This document shows, one piece after another, positions 47,545 to 57,784 of a DNA stretch of 64,000 nucleotides (the stretch's first letter is position 1; the number at the start of each line of letters is the position of its first letter). The stretch is from Gelidibacter mesophilus DSM 14095 (GTDB lineage Bacteria; Bacteroidota; Bacteroidia; Flavobacteriales; Flavobacteriaceae): the NCBI RefSeq assembly GCF_000423005.1, contig NZ_AUHD01000004.1, positions 248,001 to 312,000 on the forward strand, written 5' to 3'. The position numbers and the translations under genes were made by a program. Below the pieces are notes generated by a model that saw only the letters and a list, made by a program, of their open reading frames with translations, made no database searches and had not been told where the DNA came from.

Positions 47545-49554
47545 ATGGAAAATAAAAACATCGTTCAAAAGCGCATTGATACTGTGAGAATTTTATCTGT
47601 CGATGCCGTTCAAAAAGCAAATTCGGGACATCCCGGCACACCAATGGCCCTATCACCATTAGGCCATTTGCTATGGTCGGAAACCATGCACTACAATCCC
47701 AAAAACCCTGATTGGGCAAATCGCGATCGGTTCATCCTTTCCTGCGGACACGCTTGCATGTTACAATACAGTTATTTGTATTTAAGTGGCTATGACGTCA
47801 CCCTGAAAGACCTCAAAAATTTCAGACAGTTGCACAGCATTACCGCTGGCCATCCCGAATATGGTCTGATGCCCGGCATTGAAGTCACCACCGGTCCTTT
47901 GGGCCAAGGGTTTGCCAATGGTGTGGGCATGGCCATTGCGGAAAAATATATGGCAGCGCGCTACAATCAGCCCGATTTCAAAATATTTGATTATAAAATA
48001 TATACCATTTGCAGCGATGGCGATCTTATGGAAGGGGTTGCTTCAGAAGCTGCCTCGCTTGCCGGACACCTCGGACTGGGCAATATGATCTATTATTACG
48101 ACAGCAACCACATTACTATTGAAGGCGACACCGATCTCACTTATGATGAAGATGTAGCAAAGCGCTTTGAAGCCTATGGCTGGCACGTTCAGAAAGTTTC
48201 AGATGTCAACAATTTAGGGGCGCTTTCGAAAGCAACCAAAGCCGCGCAAAATGAAACCAAGCGTCCCTCATTAATTATTGTAAACAGTGTTATCGGATAC
48301 GGGAGTCCTAATAAACATGGTACGGCGGCAGCCCACGGCTCACCTTTGGGTGAGGACGAAGTTCGTTTGGTCAAAGAAAATTTTGGAGTTGATCCAGATA
48401 AAAACTTTGTTGTTCCCGATGAGGTCCAAAACTTTTACCAAAAAGCAGCGAAGAAATCAGCAGAAAAAGAAAAAGAGTGGAACGAACTCTATAAAAATTA
48501 TAAGAATCGCCACCCTGACCTTGCTGAGGAATACGAAACCATTACTTCAGGAAAACTTCCGGATGGCTGGGAAGCGCAACTTCCCACATTCAAAGCGGAT
48601 GAAAACATGGCAACCAGGAAAGCATCTGGAAAAACCCTGAATGCCATCTCAAAATATTTACCGCAATTGATTGGTGGTTCAGCCGATTTAGCACCTTCTA
48701 CCAATACGAACCTTGATGGTTACACATCCTTTTCCGCAAAACATCCCGACGGACGTAACTTTCATTTTGGCATTCGTGAACATGCTATGGGAGCCGTACT
48801 CAATGGGATGGCACTCAGTAAGTATCTCATCCCCTACGGTGCGACATTTTTGATTTTCTCTGACTATATGCGACCCCCATTACGATTGGCCGCCATTATG
48901 AATATCCGCCTGATTATGATCTTTACCCACGACAGTATTGGATTAGGCGAAGACGGCACCACCCACCAACCTGTCGAACAATTGATCGGGTTGCGCACGG
49001 TGCCAAACATGACCGTCATCCGTCCGGCAGATGCCAACGAAACCGCACAAGCGTGGCGCACAGCCATCCTGCATACTGACGGACCGGTAAGCATTGTGCT
49101 AACGCGTCAAACCATTCCCATCCTAGACCAGAAAAAATATACCAGTGCCAAAGCATTAGAGAAAGGCGCCTATATTCTTTCGGAGTCTGAAGGGAAACCA
49201 GATATTATATTGATTGCCACCGGTTCTGAAGTCCATTTGATATTGGAAGCCCAAGTCCAATTGAAAAAAATCAATATTCAAGCGCGGGTGGTGAGCATGC
49301 CCTGTTGGAATTTATTTGATAAACAAAGTGCTGCTTACCGTGAAAAGGTTTTACCAAAGGGCATTAGAAAACGATTGGCAGTAGAAGCAGGTTCGCCTGT
49401 GGGATGGTCAAAATATACAACCGATGATGGTGATGTGATCGGCATTGAGAAATTTGGAGAGTCAGCACCTGGTGATGAAGTCATGAAAGACTATGGTTTT
49501 TCTGTAGAAAATATTGTAAAACGAGCGAAGGCATTGCTTTCCAAGAATGAATAA
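47545..49554 (+). CDS. tkt: Transketolase
   Basis: The 669-residue enzyme has the full three-domain layout: the thiamine-diphosphate domain with RVILSCGHA-like RFILSCGHACML and CSDGDLMEGVASEA (Mg/ThDP site), the pyrimidine-binding domain with GGSADLAPST, FGIREHAMG and HDSIGLGEDGTTHQP, and a C-terminal domain (ATGSEVHL). It moves two-carbon units between sugar phosphates in the non-oxidative pentose phosphate pathway. It closely follows ndh and ends at a weak hairpin. Confidence 0.97.
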   Translation: MENKNIVQKRIDTVRILSVDAVQKANSGHPGTPMALSPLGHLLWSETMHYNPKNPDWANRDRFILSCGHACMLQYSYLYLSGYDVTLKDLKNFRQLHSITAGHPEYGLMPGIEVTTGPLGQGFANGVGMAIAEKYMAARYNQPDFKIFDYKIYTICSDGDLMEGVASEAASLAGHLGLGNMIYYYDSNHITIEGDTDLTYDEDVAKRFEAYGWHVQKVSDVNNLGALSKATKAAQNETKRPSLIIVNSVIGYGSPNKHGTAAAHGSPLGEDEVRLVKENFGVDPDKNFVVPDEVQNFYQKAAKKSAEKEKEWNELYKNYKNRHPDLAEEYETITSGKLPDGWEAQLPTFKADENMATRKASGKTLNAISKYLPQLIGGSADLAPSTNTNLDGYTSFSAKHPDGRNFHFGIREHAMGAVLNGMALSKYLIPYGATFLIFSDYMRPPLRLAAIMNIRLIMIFTHDSIGLGEDGTTHQPVEQLIGLRTVPNMTVIRPADANETAQAWRTAILHTDGPVSIVLTRQTIPILDQKKYTSAKALEKGAYILSESEGKPDIILIATGSEVHLILEAQVQLKKINIQARVVSMPCWNLFDKQSAAYREKVLPKGIRKRLAVEAGSPVGWSKYTTDDGDVIGIEKFGESAPGDEVMKDYGFSVENIVKRAKALLSKNE

Positions 49555-49573
49555 ACCGCTAAAAACGGTTTTT
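49553..49573 (+). terminator. Weak intrinsic terminator after transketolase
   Basis: AAACCG, a seven-base loop, CGGTTT and a T-run directly overlap the tkt stop codon. The stem is only six base pairs, so termination may be partial. Confidence 0.55.
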
Positions 49574-49766
49574 AATACAAACTAAAAGCAAGTTAAAGGC
49601 GTGAATTGTATTTAATGTAGGCACAATTTTAGGTAAAATAGATTTGTGAGAATTAGTGTAATTGGTGTTTAAAACAATTTGAAGCTAAGTCGCACAACAA
49701 ATACCATACCCATCTATGTAGTCATAGTGTAAACATCTTGTGTTCTTTGCTGTTAAAAAAAACAAA

Positions 49767-50234
49767 ATGCAAAAAAAATCACATAAAAAAATAGGAATCT
49801 GTGCCGATCACGGCGGATTTGAACTCAAAGAAGAAATAAAACCCTTTCTCCTTGAAAACCAATTCCTGCCCCTAGATTTTGGCGCCAAAGTATTGGACAA
49901 TACCGATGATTACCCCGATTTCGTCATTCCTTTGGCCAAAGCAGTTGCCGCCGGAGAAGTTTTTCGAGGCATCGCCATTTGCGGAAGTGGTGTAGGCGCT
50001 TGCATAGCCGCCAACAAAGTCTCCGGGGTGAGAGCAGCATTGATTACCGATTATTTTTCGGCACATCAAGGCGTTGAAGATGATGATATGAACCTCATTT
50101 GCCTTGGGGGTCGCATTACTGGATATGCCAGTGCAGAAGAGTTTGTTATGACATTTTTAAATGCGAAATTCATCGGCGCCGAAAGACATGTCCGACGCTT
50201 GCGGAAAATTCAGAAATTGGTGGAGAGGGATTAA
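49767..50234 (+). CDS. rpiB: Ribose-5-phosphate isomerase B
   Basis: The frame opens with a GTG at 49740, but MQKKSHKKIGICADHGG from the ATG at 49767 is the family-like start. The 155-residue enzyme has ADHGGFELK (substrate binding) and the active-site Cys in CGSGVGACIAANK, and HQGVEDDDMN. It interconverts ribose 5-phosphate and ribulose 5-phosphate and belongs to the metal-independent RpiB/LacAB family. Confidence 0.94.
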   Translation: MQKKSHKKIGICADHGGFELKEEIKPFLLENQFLPLDFGAKVLDNTDDYPDFVIPLAKAVAAGEVFRGIAICGSGVGACIAANKVSGVRAALITDYFSAHQGVEDDDMNLICLGGRITGYASAEEFVMTFLNAKFIGAERHVRRLRKIQKLVERD

Positions 50235-50566
50235 GGATTAGGGAGCAGGATTTGAGATTAACAATTGTTGATTTTTGATTAACGAATAACGGTCAACTCT
50301 ATTCAGGCTTTAAAAAAAATAAATAGTATATCCGAAATCAATCCTATAAAATTGAGATTTCTGATTTAAAATCTGAATAGGCCTTGACCTTCACGATATC
50401 TACTAGGACTAAAAGGTGGCCTATTCTCAAATAATTAATCATTTGAGATTTTTTACTCACTTTAGGGTAGGGCAAACAAAAAATCGGCTTGTATTTCAAG
50501 TTTTTCATTCTTATGACTAAAAACGGATAAACAATATATAATAACAATAATAAATATTTCAACAAT
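50235..50566. other. Intergenic region between rpiB and tal
   Basis: About 330 bases. No gene, terminator or promoter consensus was recognised; the gap is large enough to hold a separate promoter for the tal-gnd-zwf-pgl unit. Confidence 0.45.
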
Positions 50567-51658
50567 ATGAACCCTTTAAATAAAATACAAGAACACGGTC
50601 AGAGCATTTGGCTTGATTTACTCGATCGCGACATTATGAATTCTGGCAAATTGCAAAGTCTAATTGACGATGACGACTTGCGCGGTTTGACCTCCAACCC
50701 TTCCATTTTTGAAAAAGCCATTAGCGGAAGCGATGATTATGATGACGACATTGCCAAGCTTTCAAAAAAGGAAGACAACAATTCAGCAATTTTTTTCGAT
50801 ATGGCGATTACTGATATTCAGCGCGCAGCGGATATTTTTAAGCCGGTATACGATAAAACAGAAGGGAAAGACGGCTTTGTAAGTTTAGAAGTTTCACCCT
50901 ATTTGGCGTTGGATACTGACGGCACTATTGAGCAAGCACGTGACCTATGGAAAAGAGTGAATCGTAAAAATGTTATGATTAAGATTCCGGGAACCAAACA
51001 AGGACTACCAGCCATTCGCGAATGTCTTCGGGAAGGGATCAACATTAATGTGACGCTTCTTTTTGGGCTGCCACGCTATCGGGAAATCACCGAAGCTTTT
51101 ATGGGCGGTCTTGAAGACCGACTTAAGGAAGGCCATTCTATAAAAGATGTCGCTTCTGTGGCGAGTTTCTTTCTGAGCCGAATTGATGTATTGGTCGATC
51201 CGATGTTGAAAGAAAAAGGTGCCAATCATCTCGTTGGAGAAATTGCTATTGCCTCGGCAAAAAAAGCCTATCAAATCTATCTCGACATGATTGCAAGCGA
51301 TCGTTATAAAAAACTTGCCGCAAAAGGCGCACAAACCCAACGTGTGCTTTGGGCAAGTACCAGTGCCAAAGGCCCTTCGTTCAGTGACGTCAAATATGTA
51401 GAGCCATTAATTGGAAAAGATACCATTAACACCCTACCCATGGAAACCATCGATGCTTTTCGGGATCACGGAACAGTAGCCTATACGGTCACTGAAGACA
51501 TTGAAGGTGCCAATAAATCCATGGAGGAATTAAAAAAATTAGATATTGATATCGATGCGATTACCCAAAAATTGGAAAACGAAGGGATAGAGAAATTCAA
51601 CAAAGCCTACGAACAATTACTCAAAAGTATTGCCGATCAAAAACGTAAAAAAAGCTAA
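50567..51658 (+). CDS. tal: Transaldolase
   Basis: The 363-residue enzyme is the longer bacterial type: SIWLDLLDRDIMNSGKL near the start, GLTSNPSIFEKAI, the Schiff-base lysine K139 in VMIKIPGT, NVTLLFGLPRY and RVLWASTSAKGP. It transfers dihydroxyacetone units between sedoheptulose 7-phosphate and glyceraldehyde 3-phosphate. It is followed four bases later by the HAD gene. Confidence 0.95.
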   Translation: MNPLNKIQEHGQSIWLDLLDRDIMNSGKLQSLIDDDDLRGLTSNPSIFEKAISGSDDYDDDIAKLSKKEDNNSAIFFDMAITDIQRAADIFKPVYDKTEGKDGFVSLEVSPYLALDTDGTIEQARDLWKRVNRKNVMIKIPGTKQGLPAIRECLREGININVTLLFGLPRYREITEAFMGGLEDRLKEGHSIKDVASVASFFLSRIDVLVDPMLKEKGANHLVGEIAIASAKKAYQIYLDMIASDRYKKLAAKGAQTQRVLWASTSAKGPSFSDVKYVEPLIGKDTINTLPMETIDAFRDHGTVAYTVTEDIEGANKSMEELKKLDIDIDAITQKLENEGIEKFNKAYEQLLKSIADQKRKKS

Positions 51659-51662
51659 AGCA

Positions 51663-52283
51663 ATGGTCGATTTTGAGGGCTCGAAAATAAGAGTGGTTTT
51701 TATGGATATCGGTGGCGTATTGCTTACCAATGGTTGGGGACATGAATCGCGTCAAAAAGCAGCAAAAGTCTTTGGATTTGATTATGAGGAGATGAACATC
51801 TTGCACCACTTCATTTAGAATGTGTTTGAGATTGGGAGTATTTCTTTAGATGAATATCTCGATACGGTACTCTTTAACCAATCGCGCGATTTCACGAAGG
51901 ATGATTTCAAACAATTCATGTACGAACAATCCGTAGAACTTCCAGAAATGTTATCTTGGGTGAAATCATGGAAAAAGCAAACGTCATTGCCCATTTTCGC
52001 GCTAAATAACGAGAGTATGGAAATCAATGATTATCGTATAGAAAAATTCAAGCTCCATGACGTCTTTAATGGCTTTTTTTCATCCTGCTATCTTGGATTT
52101 CGAAAACCAGATCCTCGTATTTATCAAACAGCTTTGGAAATCACTCGGTTAAATCCAAAGGAATGTCTTTACTTTGATGATCGGCCCATGTTGGTCGATG
52201 CGGCTAAAAAGCAAGGCATCCATGCTATTCTTCATGAGGATTTTGAAAACACAAAACAGATTCTTGAAAATTTAAAAACATGA
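51663..52283 (+). pseudogene. HAD-family hydrolase gene with an in-frame TAG
   Basis: The first part (MVDFEGSKIRVVFMDIGGVLL) contains HAD motif I. TAG at 51816-51818 interrupts the frame, which continues unchanged to 52283 with PIFALNNES (motif II region), RKPDPRIY (motif III Lys) and YFDDRPMLVDAAK (motif IV). The halves are in register, so one nonsense change explains the break. A GTG at 51822 could start the C-terminal part, but without motif I it would not be active. The gene overlaps gnd by four bases in ATGA form, so translation of gnd may depend on ribosomes reaching this stop. Confidence 0.82.
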
Positions 52284-53710
52284 TAATGAACACAGAACAT
52301 AAAAACGCATTCGGAATGATTGGACTCGGCACCATGGGTTCCAATCTTTTACAAAACATTGCCGATCACGGTTATAAATGCGCAGGTTACGATATCAGCA
52401 CTGATAAAGTCGCAGCACTCAATAAATTAAACCCTGAGGCCATTCAAGGTTTTACGGATATGAACGATTTTATCGATAGTCTGTCTTCGCCAAAAGTTGT
52501 CATGCTGCTCGTTCCTGCAGGTAAAATTGTCGATGGTGTTATTGAAGAACTTCTCGAGGTTCTTGAAAAAGGAGATATCATCATCGATGGTGGCAATTCA
52601 CATTTCATCGACACCGATCGCCGGTTTAAGGATTTGGAGAAACAAGGCTATCATTTTATCGGAATGGGCGTATCGGGCGGTGAAGAAGGTGCACGTCGAG
52701 GCCCGAGTATGATGCCTGGAGGCGATCAAAATGCTTATGAAATTGTAAAACCCATTCTCACTAAGATTGCTGCGCAGGTCAAAGGCGATCCCACCGTTGC
52801 CTATATGGGAGAACGATCAGCCGGACATTTTGTAAAAATGGTGCACAATGGTATCGAATATGCCATAATGCAACTGATCTCTGAAACCTATGAAATTTTA
52901 AAAAATGGTTTACATATGAGACCTGACGCCATCCACACTATCTTTAAAGAATGGAACGAAGGCCGATTGCAATCCTATCTCATAGAAATTACCCGAGATA
53001 TCCTTGCTTACAAAAAGAAGGGCTCAGACCATTTGTTACTTGATGATATCAAAGACGAGGCTAAATCAAAAGGCACGGGAAAATGGACGTCACAAGCCGC
53101 CATGGACCTCAATCTTCCCATCCCCATAATTGATATTGCCGTGTCCATGCGTGACCTTTCTAAGTACAAGAATTTACGCACCAAAGCTTCTAAACTGTAT
53201 CCAGATTCTGAGGGCACTCACCCTTCACATAATAACGATGAACAAGTACACCAACTTGAACTTGCATTTTATTTCGCCATGGTCTCTGCCTACGCACAGG
53301 GCATGCATCTCCTCCACCGTGCCAATGAAGTTTATGACTATAAACTGAACCTCGATGTTATTGCGAAAATCTGGCGTGGTGGCTGTATTATTCGTTCAAA
53401 ATTTTTGGAAGACATCTATGGAGCCTATCAAAATAACGCAAAATTGGAACACCTATTTATAGACAGCGCTATTCATCAAAATCTGCGAGAAAGCACTCAA
53501 GGAATTCGTTCCATCGTTTCAGAAGCTACCCAAAATGGAATTGCTGTACCAGCTTTCGCCGCTGCTTTAGGTTATTTTGACAATTTCAGAAATGAAAACA
53601 TGCCAGCCAATCTTATTCAGGCGCAACGTGATTATTTTGGGTCGCACACCTATGAACTCAAAGGAAAAGAAGGTACTTTTCATACCGAATGGGAAGCTGG
53701 TAATTCATAA
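52280..53710 (+). CDS. gnd: 6-phosphogluconate dehydrogenase, decarboxylating
   Basis: The 476-residue enzyme has the NADP-binding GLGTMGSNLLQNIADHGY, IIDGGNSHF, GMGVSGGEEGARRGPSMMPGG and the catalytic Lys in GHFVKMVHNGIEYAIMQ. The C-terminal tail QRDYFGSHTYELKGKEGTFHTEW is the family hallmark of the long form. It oxidises 6-phosphogluconate to ribulose 5-phosphate and CO2. It lies in the order HAD-gnd-zwf-pgl, with 17 bases to zwf. Confidence 0.97.
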   Translation: MIMNTEHKNAFGMIGLGTMGSNLLQNIADHGYKCAGYDISTDKVAALNKLNPEAIQGFTDMNDFIDSLSSPKVVMLLVPAGKIVDGVIEELLEVLEKGDIIIDGGNSHFIDTDRRFKDLEKQGYHFIGMGVSGGEEGARRGPSMMPGGDQNAYEIVKPILTKIAAQVKGDPTVAYMGERSAGHFVKMVHNGIEYAIMQLISETYEILKNGLHMRPDAIHTIFKEWNEGRLQSYLIEITRDILAYKKKGSDHLLLDDIKDEAKSKGTGKWTSQAAMDLNLPIPIIDIAVSMRDLSKYKNLRTKASKLYPDSEGTHPSHNNDEQVHQLELAFYFAMVSAYAQGMHLLHRANEVYDYKLNLDVIAKIWRGGCIIRSKFLEDIYGAYQNNAKLEHLFIDSAIHQNLRESTQGIRSIVSEATQNGIAVPAFAAALGYFDNFRNENMPANLIQAQRDYFGSHTYELKGKEGTFHTEWEAGNS

Positions 53711-53727
53711 ATTTTAAATAAACAAAC

Positions 53728-55251
53728 ATGGCAAAGACCTTAAACAAAAAAGCAAAATCTACAATTTTCATCATTTTTGGTGGTACGGGAGATCTGACCA
53801 AACGCAAAATAATGCCCGCACTTTACAATCTTTTTCTTGACGGCTGGTTGCCCGATGATTTTGCTATTGTGGGCAGTTCTTCAAGCAAAATGAGCGATGA
53901 CAAATATAAAGAGGAACTCTTATCGGCCGTAAATCAATTTTCGCGTAACGGTAAAGCTAAAAAAGAAGACTGGGATAAATTCTCTGCCCATATTAGTTTT
54001 TTATCTGCAGATCTTACCGATCATTCTACCTTTAAAGGCTTTGGGACCGTGATTGAAAAATATAAAAAAGAATGGGAACAAACCCCCTCGATAATTTATT
54101 ATTGTGCGGTGGCACCTCATTTTTTCTGTACTATTGCCGAAAACATCGCCAAAAGCAAACTCGAAAACGATCCTGAAACGACCCGTATTATTATAGAAAA
54201 ACCTTTTGGAAATGATCTCGAATCGGCAAAAGGACTTAATAAAAGACTCCTCAGTATTTTTGATGAGACCCAAATTTACCGCATTGATCATTATTTGGGC
54301 AAGGAAGTTGTTCAAAACATCATGGCTTTTCGTTTTGCAAACTCCATAATGGAGCCTCTTTGGAACCGAAATCATGTGGAGCACGTTCAAATTTCAGTTA
54401 CAGAACAACTTGGTGTAGGCAGTCGTGGCAAATATTTTGACAATGCCGGCGTGTTGCGTGATATGATTCAAAATCACCTGATGCAATTACTCTGTATTAT
54501 TGCCATGGAACCCCCAATCAATTTTGACGCTGATGAAGTACGCGATCGAAAAGTTGATGTACTTAAAGCCATGCGGAAAATTGAACTTGGAAAAATAGAA
54601 TCTATTTCAGCCCGAGGTCAATACAGCTCAGGATGGATAAAAGGAAAGGAAGTTTTAGGCTACAGAGATGAGAAAAATGTCGATCCAGAATCTAATACGG
54701 ACACCTATGCTGCATTGAAACTCTATGTAGATAACTGGCGCTGGCAAGGCGTTCCATTTTATCTGAGAACAGGAAAGCGACTCTTTAAAAAGTCATCCAT
54801 TATAACCATCCAATTTAAGGAAATCCCACACAATATTTTTACTTCTGAGGCATCGGGAGTACCCAAAAAGAATCGCTTGGTCATCAGTATTCAACCTGAT
54901 ATGTCCATTCGTTTTCAATTTCAGAGCAAGAAACCAGGTCTTGAAATGACTTTGAACACAGTGGATATTGCTTTTGATTATTTTGATAATAAAAAATCAG
55001 ATTCGCCAGAAGCTTATGAAACCCTTCTCCTGGATGCCATTACTGGAGATCAAACGCTATTTATGCGCGCGGACCAAGTGGAAGCCGCCTGGGAACTGAT
55101 AATGCCTATCCTTAATTATTGGGAAAACAATAATGATTCAAGTTTTCCAAATTATGCAGCCGATTCCTGGGGTCCCGAAAATGCCGAAGCTCTTATTGCA
55201 AAAGACGGCTACCATTGGTTTAACCTTCCAGAAAAAAATAAAAATAACTAA
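53728..55251 (+). CDS. zwf: Glucose-6-phosphate 1-dehydrogenase
   Basis: The 507-residue enzyme has the NADP-binding FGGTGDLTKRKIMPALYNL near the N-terminus, the active-site motif RIDHYLGKEVVQN (about 190) with the catalytic His-Asp region, and YLRTGKRL. It catalyses the first oxidative step, glucose 6-phosphate to 6-phosphogluconolactone. It lies two bases upstream of pgl, so the two are translationally close. Confidence 0.97.
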   Translation: MAKTLNKKAKSTIFIIFGGTGDLTKRKIMPALYNLFLDGWLPDDFAIVGSSSSKMSDDKYKEELLSAVNQFSRNGKAKKEDWDKFSAHISFLSADLTDHSTFKGFGTVIEKYKKEWEQTPSIIYYCAVAPHFFCTIAENIAKSKLENDPETTRIIIEKPFGNDLESAKGLNKRLLSIFDETQIYRIDHYLGKEVVQNIMAFRFANSIMEPLWNRNHVEHVQISVTEQLGVGSRGKYFDNAGVLRDMIQNHLMQLLCIIAMEPPINFDADEVRDRKVDVLKAMRKIELGKIESISARGQYSSGWIKGKEVLGYRDEKNVDPESNTDTYAALKLYVDNWRWQGVPFYLRTGKRLFKKSSIITIQFKEIPHNIFTSEASGVPKKNRLVISIQPDMSIRFQFQSKKPGLEMTLNTVDIAFDYFDNKKSDSPEAYETLLLDAITGDQTLFMRADQVEAAWELIMPILNYWENNNDSSFPNYAADSWGPENAEALIAKDGYHWFNLPEKNKNN

Positions 55252-55253
55252 TT

Positions 55254-55976
55254 ATGAATGTAAAAGTATATGAAAACGCTGATGAATTGATAAAGGCTTT
55301 GGCACAATCCGTTTGTGATGCTGCTATCGCCTCAATTTCCGCTCGTGGACAGTTCAACTTTGTGTTATCAGGGGGAAGTTCACCACGAAAACTTTATAAA
55401 TTATTAGCTTCTGATCCTTATAAAAAGCAAATCGATTGGGAGAATACCTATTTTTTCTTTGGTGATGAACGCTTTGTTCCAAAAGGAGACCCTCAAAGAA
55501 ACTCACTCATGGCGAAAAAAGCATTATTTGACACATTGAAAATTCCAAAATCCAATATTTTTAAAGTTGACACTTCGGGCTCTCCTGAACAGTCTGCTCA
55601 AAAGTATGCGGAATCCATTGCCAATCATTTTCAACAAAAGCCCGTCGCATTCGATTTTCTACTTTTGGGAATTGGCGATAATGCGCACACCGCATCTCTA
55701 TTTCCACATACGGAGGTATTGGAGGCAACCGAAGCGACCATCAAATCCGTATTTGTGAAAGAAGTGGATATGTATCGAATTACTATGACTGCCCCACTCA
55801 TCAATCAGGCCAAGAATATTGCTTTTTTGGTATTTGGTAAGGATAAATCGGAGGCTGTGTTTCAAATTTTGGAAGACAAAGCAGGTTCGGTTCAGCAATA
55901 TCCAGCGCGCTTGATCAATTCAGATGACCATAAGGTCGTTTGGTATTTGGATACGGCGGCGGCTTCAAGGTTGTGA
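55254..55976 (+). CDS. pgl: 6-phosphogluconolactonase
   Basis: The 240-residue enzyme is of the DevB/SOL type: FVLSGGSSPRKLYKLLA (phosphate loop), FFFGDERFVPKGDPQRNS, LLLGIGDNAHTASLFPHT with the catalytic His. It hydrolyses 6-phosphogluconolactone and completes the gnd-zwf-pgl oxidative set. Its stop is followed by the long hairpin at 55983. Confidence 0.95.
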   Translation: MNVKVYENADELIKALAQSVCDAAIASISARGQFNFVLSGGSSPRKLYKLLASDPYKKQIDWENTYFFFGDERFVPKGDPQRNSLMAKKALFDTLKIPKSNIFKVDTSGSPEQSAQKYAESIANHFQQKPVAFDFLLLGIGDNAHTASLFPHTEVLEATEATIKSVFVKEVDMYRITMTAPLINQAKNIAFLVFGKDKSEAVFQILEDKAGSVQQYPARLINSDDHKVVWYLDTAAASRL

Positions 55977-55982
55977 AATTTT

Positions 55983-56019
55983 TAAGACCTAACAGGTTTT
56001 GGAAACCTGTTAGGTCTTA
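55983..56019. repeat. 17-bp perfect inverted repeat with 3-base loop
   Basis: TAAGACCTAACAGGTTT, loop TGG, and the exact complement follow the pgl stop by six bases. Neither side has a clear T-run directly after the stem, so it may act in mRNA stability as well as, or instead of, termination. Similar AGACCTAACAGG hairpins occur in other flavobacterial genomes as I recall them; this window holds one copy. Confidence 0.7.
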
Positions 56020-56058
56020 GCAATAAAACGAATTAGTAATTAATTAAGACATCAAAAT

Positions 56059-57711
56059 ATGTTCCCAAAAATAAATCCCACAGAAACCGCTGCTTGGAAA
56101 GCACTAATTGCTCATCAAAAAGAAATGAGTGAGGTCCAAATGAAAACCCTTTTCAAGAATGATCCTAAACGGTTTGAAGAAATGTCCATTAAATTTGGAG
56201 ACATTCTCTTCGACTTTTCCAAAAATATTGTCACCGCTAAAACTCTTGACGAGCTGTTCCAATTGGCAGTGGATTGCAAGCTGAAAGAAGCACGGGAATC
56301 CATGTTTGCCGGCGAAAAGATCAACCAAACTGAAGATCGGGCAGTCATGCACACTGCGTTAAGAAGCTTTTCAGACCAACCGATGACGATTGATGGCGAA
56401 GACATTATGCCAGAAATTAGAGAGACCCGTCAAAAAATGAAAGCGTTTTGCAAGAACATCCACAGTGGTGCGTGGAAAGGTTATAGCGGCAAAAAAATCA
56501 AGAACATTGTCAACATCGGCATTGGCGGAAGTGATTTAGGTCCGGTTATGGTTACCGAAGCATTAAAACCCTATTGGATTGAAGGCATCAAAGCCCATTT
56601 CGTTTCCAATGTAGATGGCACTCAAATTGTAGAAACGTTAAAAGACCTAAACCCCGAGGAAACGCTCTTCACCATTGCATCTAAAACATTTACGACCCAA
56701 GAAACCATGACCAATGCGCACACCGCGCGGGATTGGTTTTTGAAATCTGCCAAGGATGAAAAATTGGTAGCCAAACATTTCGTCGCATTGTCAACAAACG
56801 AAGAAGGTGTCAAAGATTTTGGAATTGCTCCAGAAAACATGTTCGTGTTTTGGGATTGGGTAGGCGGACGATACAGTCTATGGAGCAGTATTGGGCTTTC
56901 AATTGCACTCACTATAGGCTACGACAATTTTGAAGAATTGCTCAAAGGGGCCGAATCTACAGATATCCATTTTAGATCCACTGATTTTAAGGAAAACATT
57001 CCGGTGATCATGGCACTTATTGGAATATGGTATACTAATTTCTTTGGCTCTGAAACCGAAGCTATTTTACCATATGACCAATACATGCACCGATTTCCTG
57101 CGTATTTTCAACAGGGCAATATGGAAAGCAATGGCAAGCATACTGATCGTAACGGAAATAATGTTACCTATAGCACCGGACCAGTGGTTTGGGGAGAACC
57201 AGGAACCAACGGGCAGCATGCTTTTTACCAATTGATCCATCAAGGCACGCATATAATTCCTTGTGATTTTATTGCGCCTGCCATTAGCCATAACCCAATT
57301 GGAAAGCATCATCCCATTTTGGTTTCTAATTTTTTCGCTCAGACGGAAGCACTTATGAACGGAAAAACTACCGATCAAGTTGCAGCGGAGTTAAAAGAAG
57401 ATTCAATGGATAAGGCACAGAAAAAGCAATTAGTTCCATTTAAAGTCTTCAAGGGAAATAAACCTACCAATTCCTTCTTGATCAAAGAAATCACACCGTT
57501 TTCATTAGGAGCACTCATTGCACTTTACGAACATAAGATATTTGTGCAAGGTGTCATTTGGAATATTTTCAGCTTTGATCAATGGGGTGTGGAACTCGGC
57601 AAGCAATTAGCTAAAAAAGTCTTACCAGAACTGAGTAAAGATAAATCAGTCGAATCACATGATGGATCCACTAATGGGTTGATCAATGCTTATCAGCAAT
57701 GGCGAAAATAG
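56059..57711 (+). CDS. pgi: Glucose-6-phosphate isomerase
   Basis: The 550-residue enzyme has the two family signatures, [19 protein letters not shown] (about 275) and [20 protein letters not shown] (about 385), plus [13 protein letters not shown] and the catalytic region KVF..KPTNSFL. It links fructose 6-phosphate to glucose 6-phosphate and so feeds zwf. It may share the transcript of the zwf operon if the hairpin at 55983 is read through. Confidence 0.97.
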   Translation: MFPKINPTETAAWKALIAHQKEMSEVQMKTLFKNDPKRFEEMSIKFGDILFDFSKNIVTAKTLDELFQLAVDCKLKEARESMFAGEKINQTEDRAVMHTALRSFSDQPMTIDGEDIMPEIRETRQKMKAFCKNIHSGAWKGYSGKKIKNIVNIGIGGSDLGPVMVTEALKPYWIEGIKAHFVSNVDGTQIVETLKDLNPEETLFTIASKTFTTQETMTNAHTARDWFLKSAKDEKLVAKHFVALSTNEEGVKDFGIAPENMFVFWDWVGGRYSLWSSIGLSIALTIGYDNFEELLKGAESTDIHFRSTDFKENIPVIMALIGIWYTNFFGSETEAILPYDQYMHRFPAYFQQGNMESNGKHTDRNGNNVTYSTGPVVWGEPGTNGQHAFYQLIHQGTHIIPCDFIAPAISHNPIGKHHPILVSNFFAQTEALMNGKTTDQVAAELKEDSMDKAQKKQLVPFKVFKGNKPTNSFLIKEITPFSLGALIALYEHKIFVQGVIWNIFSFDQWGVELGKQLAKKVLPELSKDKSVESHDGSTNGLINAYQQWRK

Positions 57712-57784
57712 GTAAAATCATTTTCAAGGGTGTTATTTGCCGTTTACGTTAAATAGAATTGGATAGAATTTGCAATCAAATGAT

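Noticed and set aside
48287-48640. 117-codon plus-strand frame
   Set aside because: It lies wholly inside transketolase in another frame.
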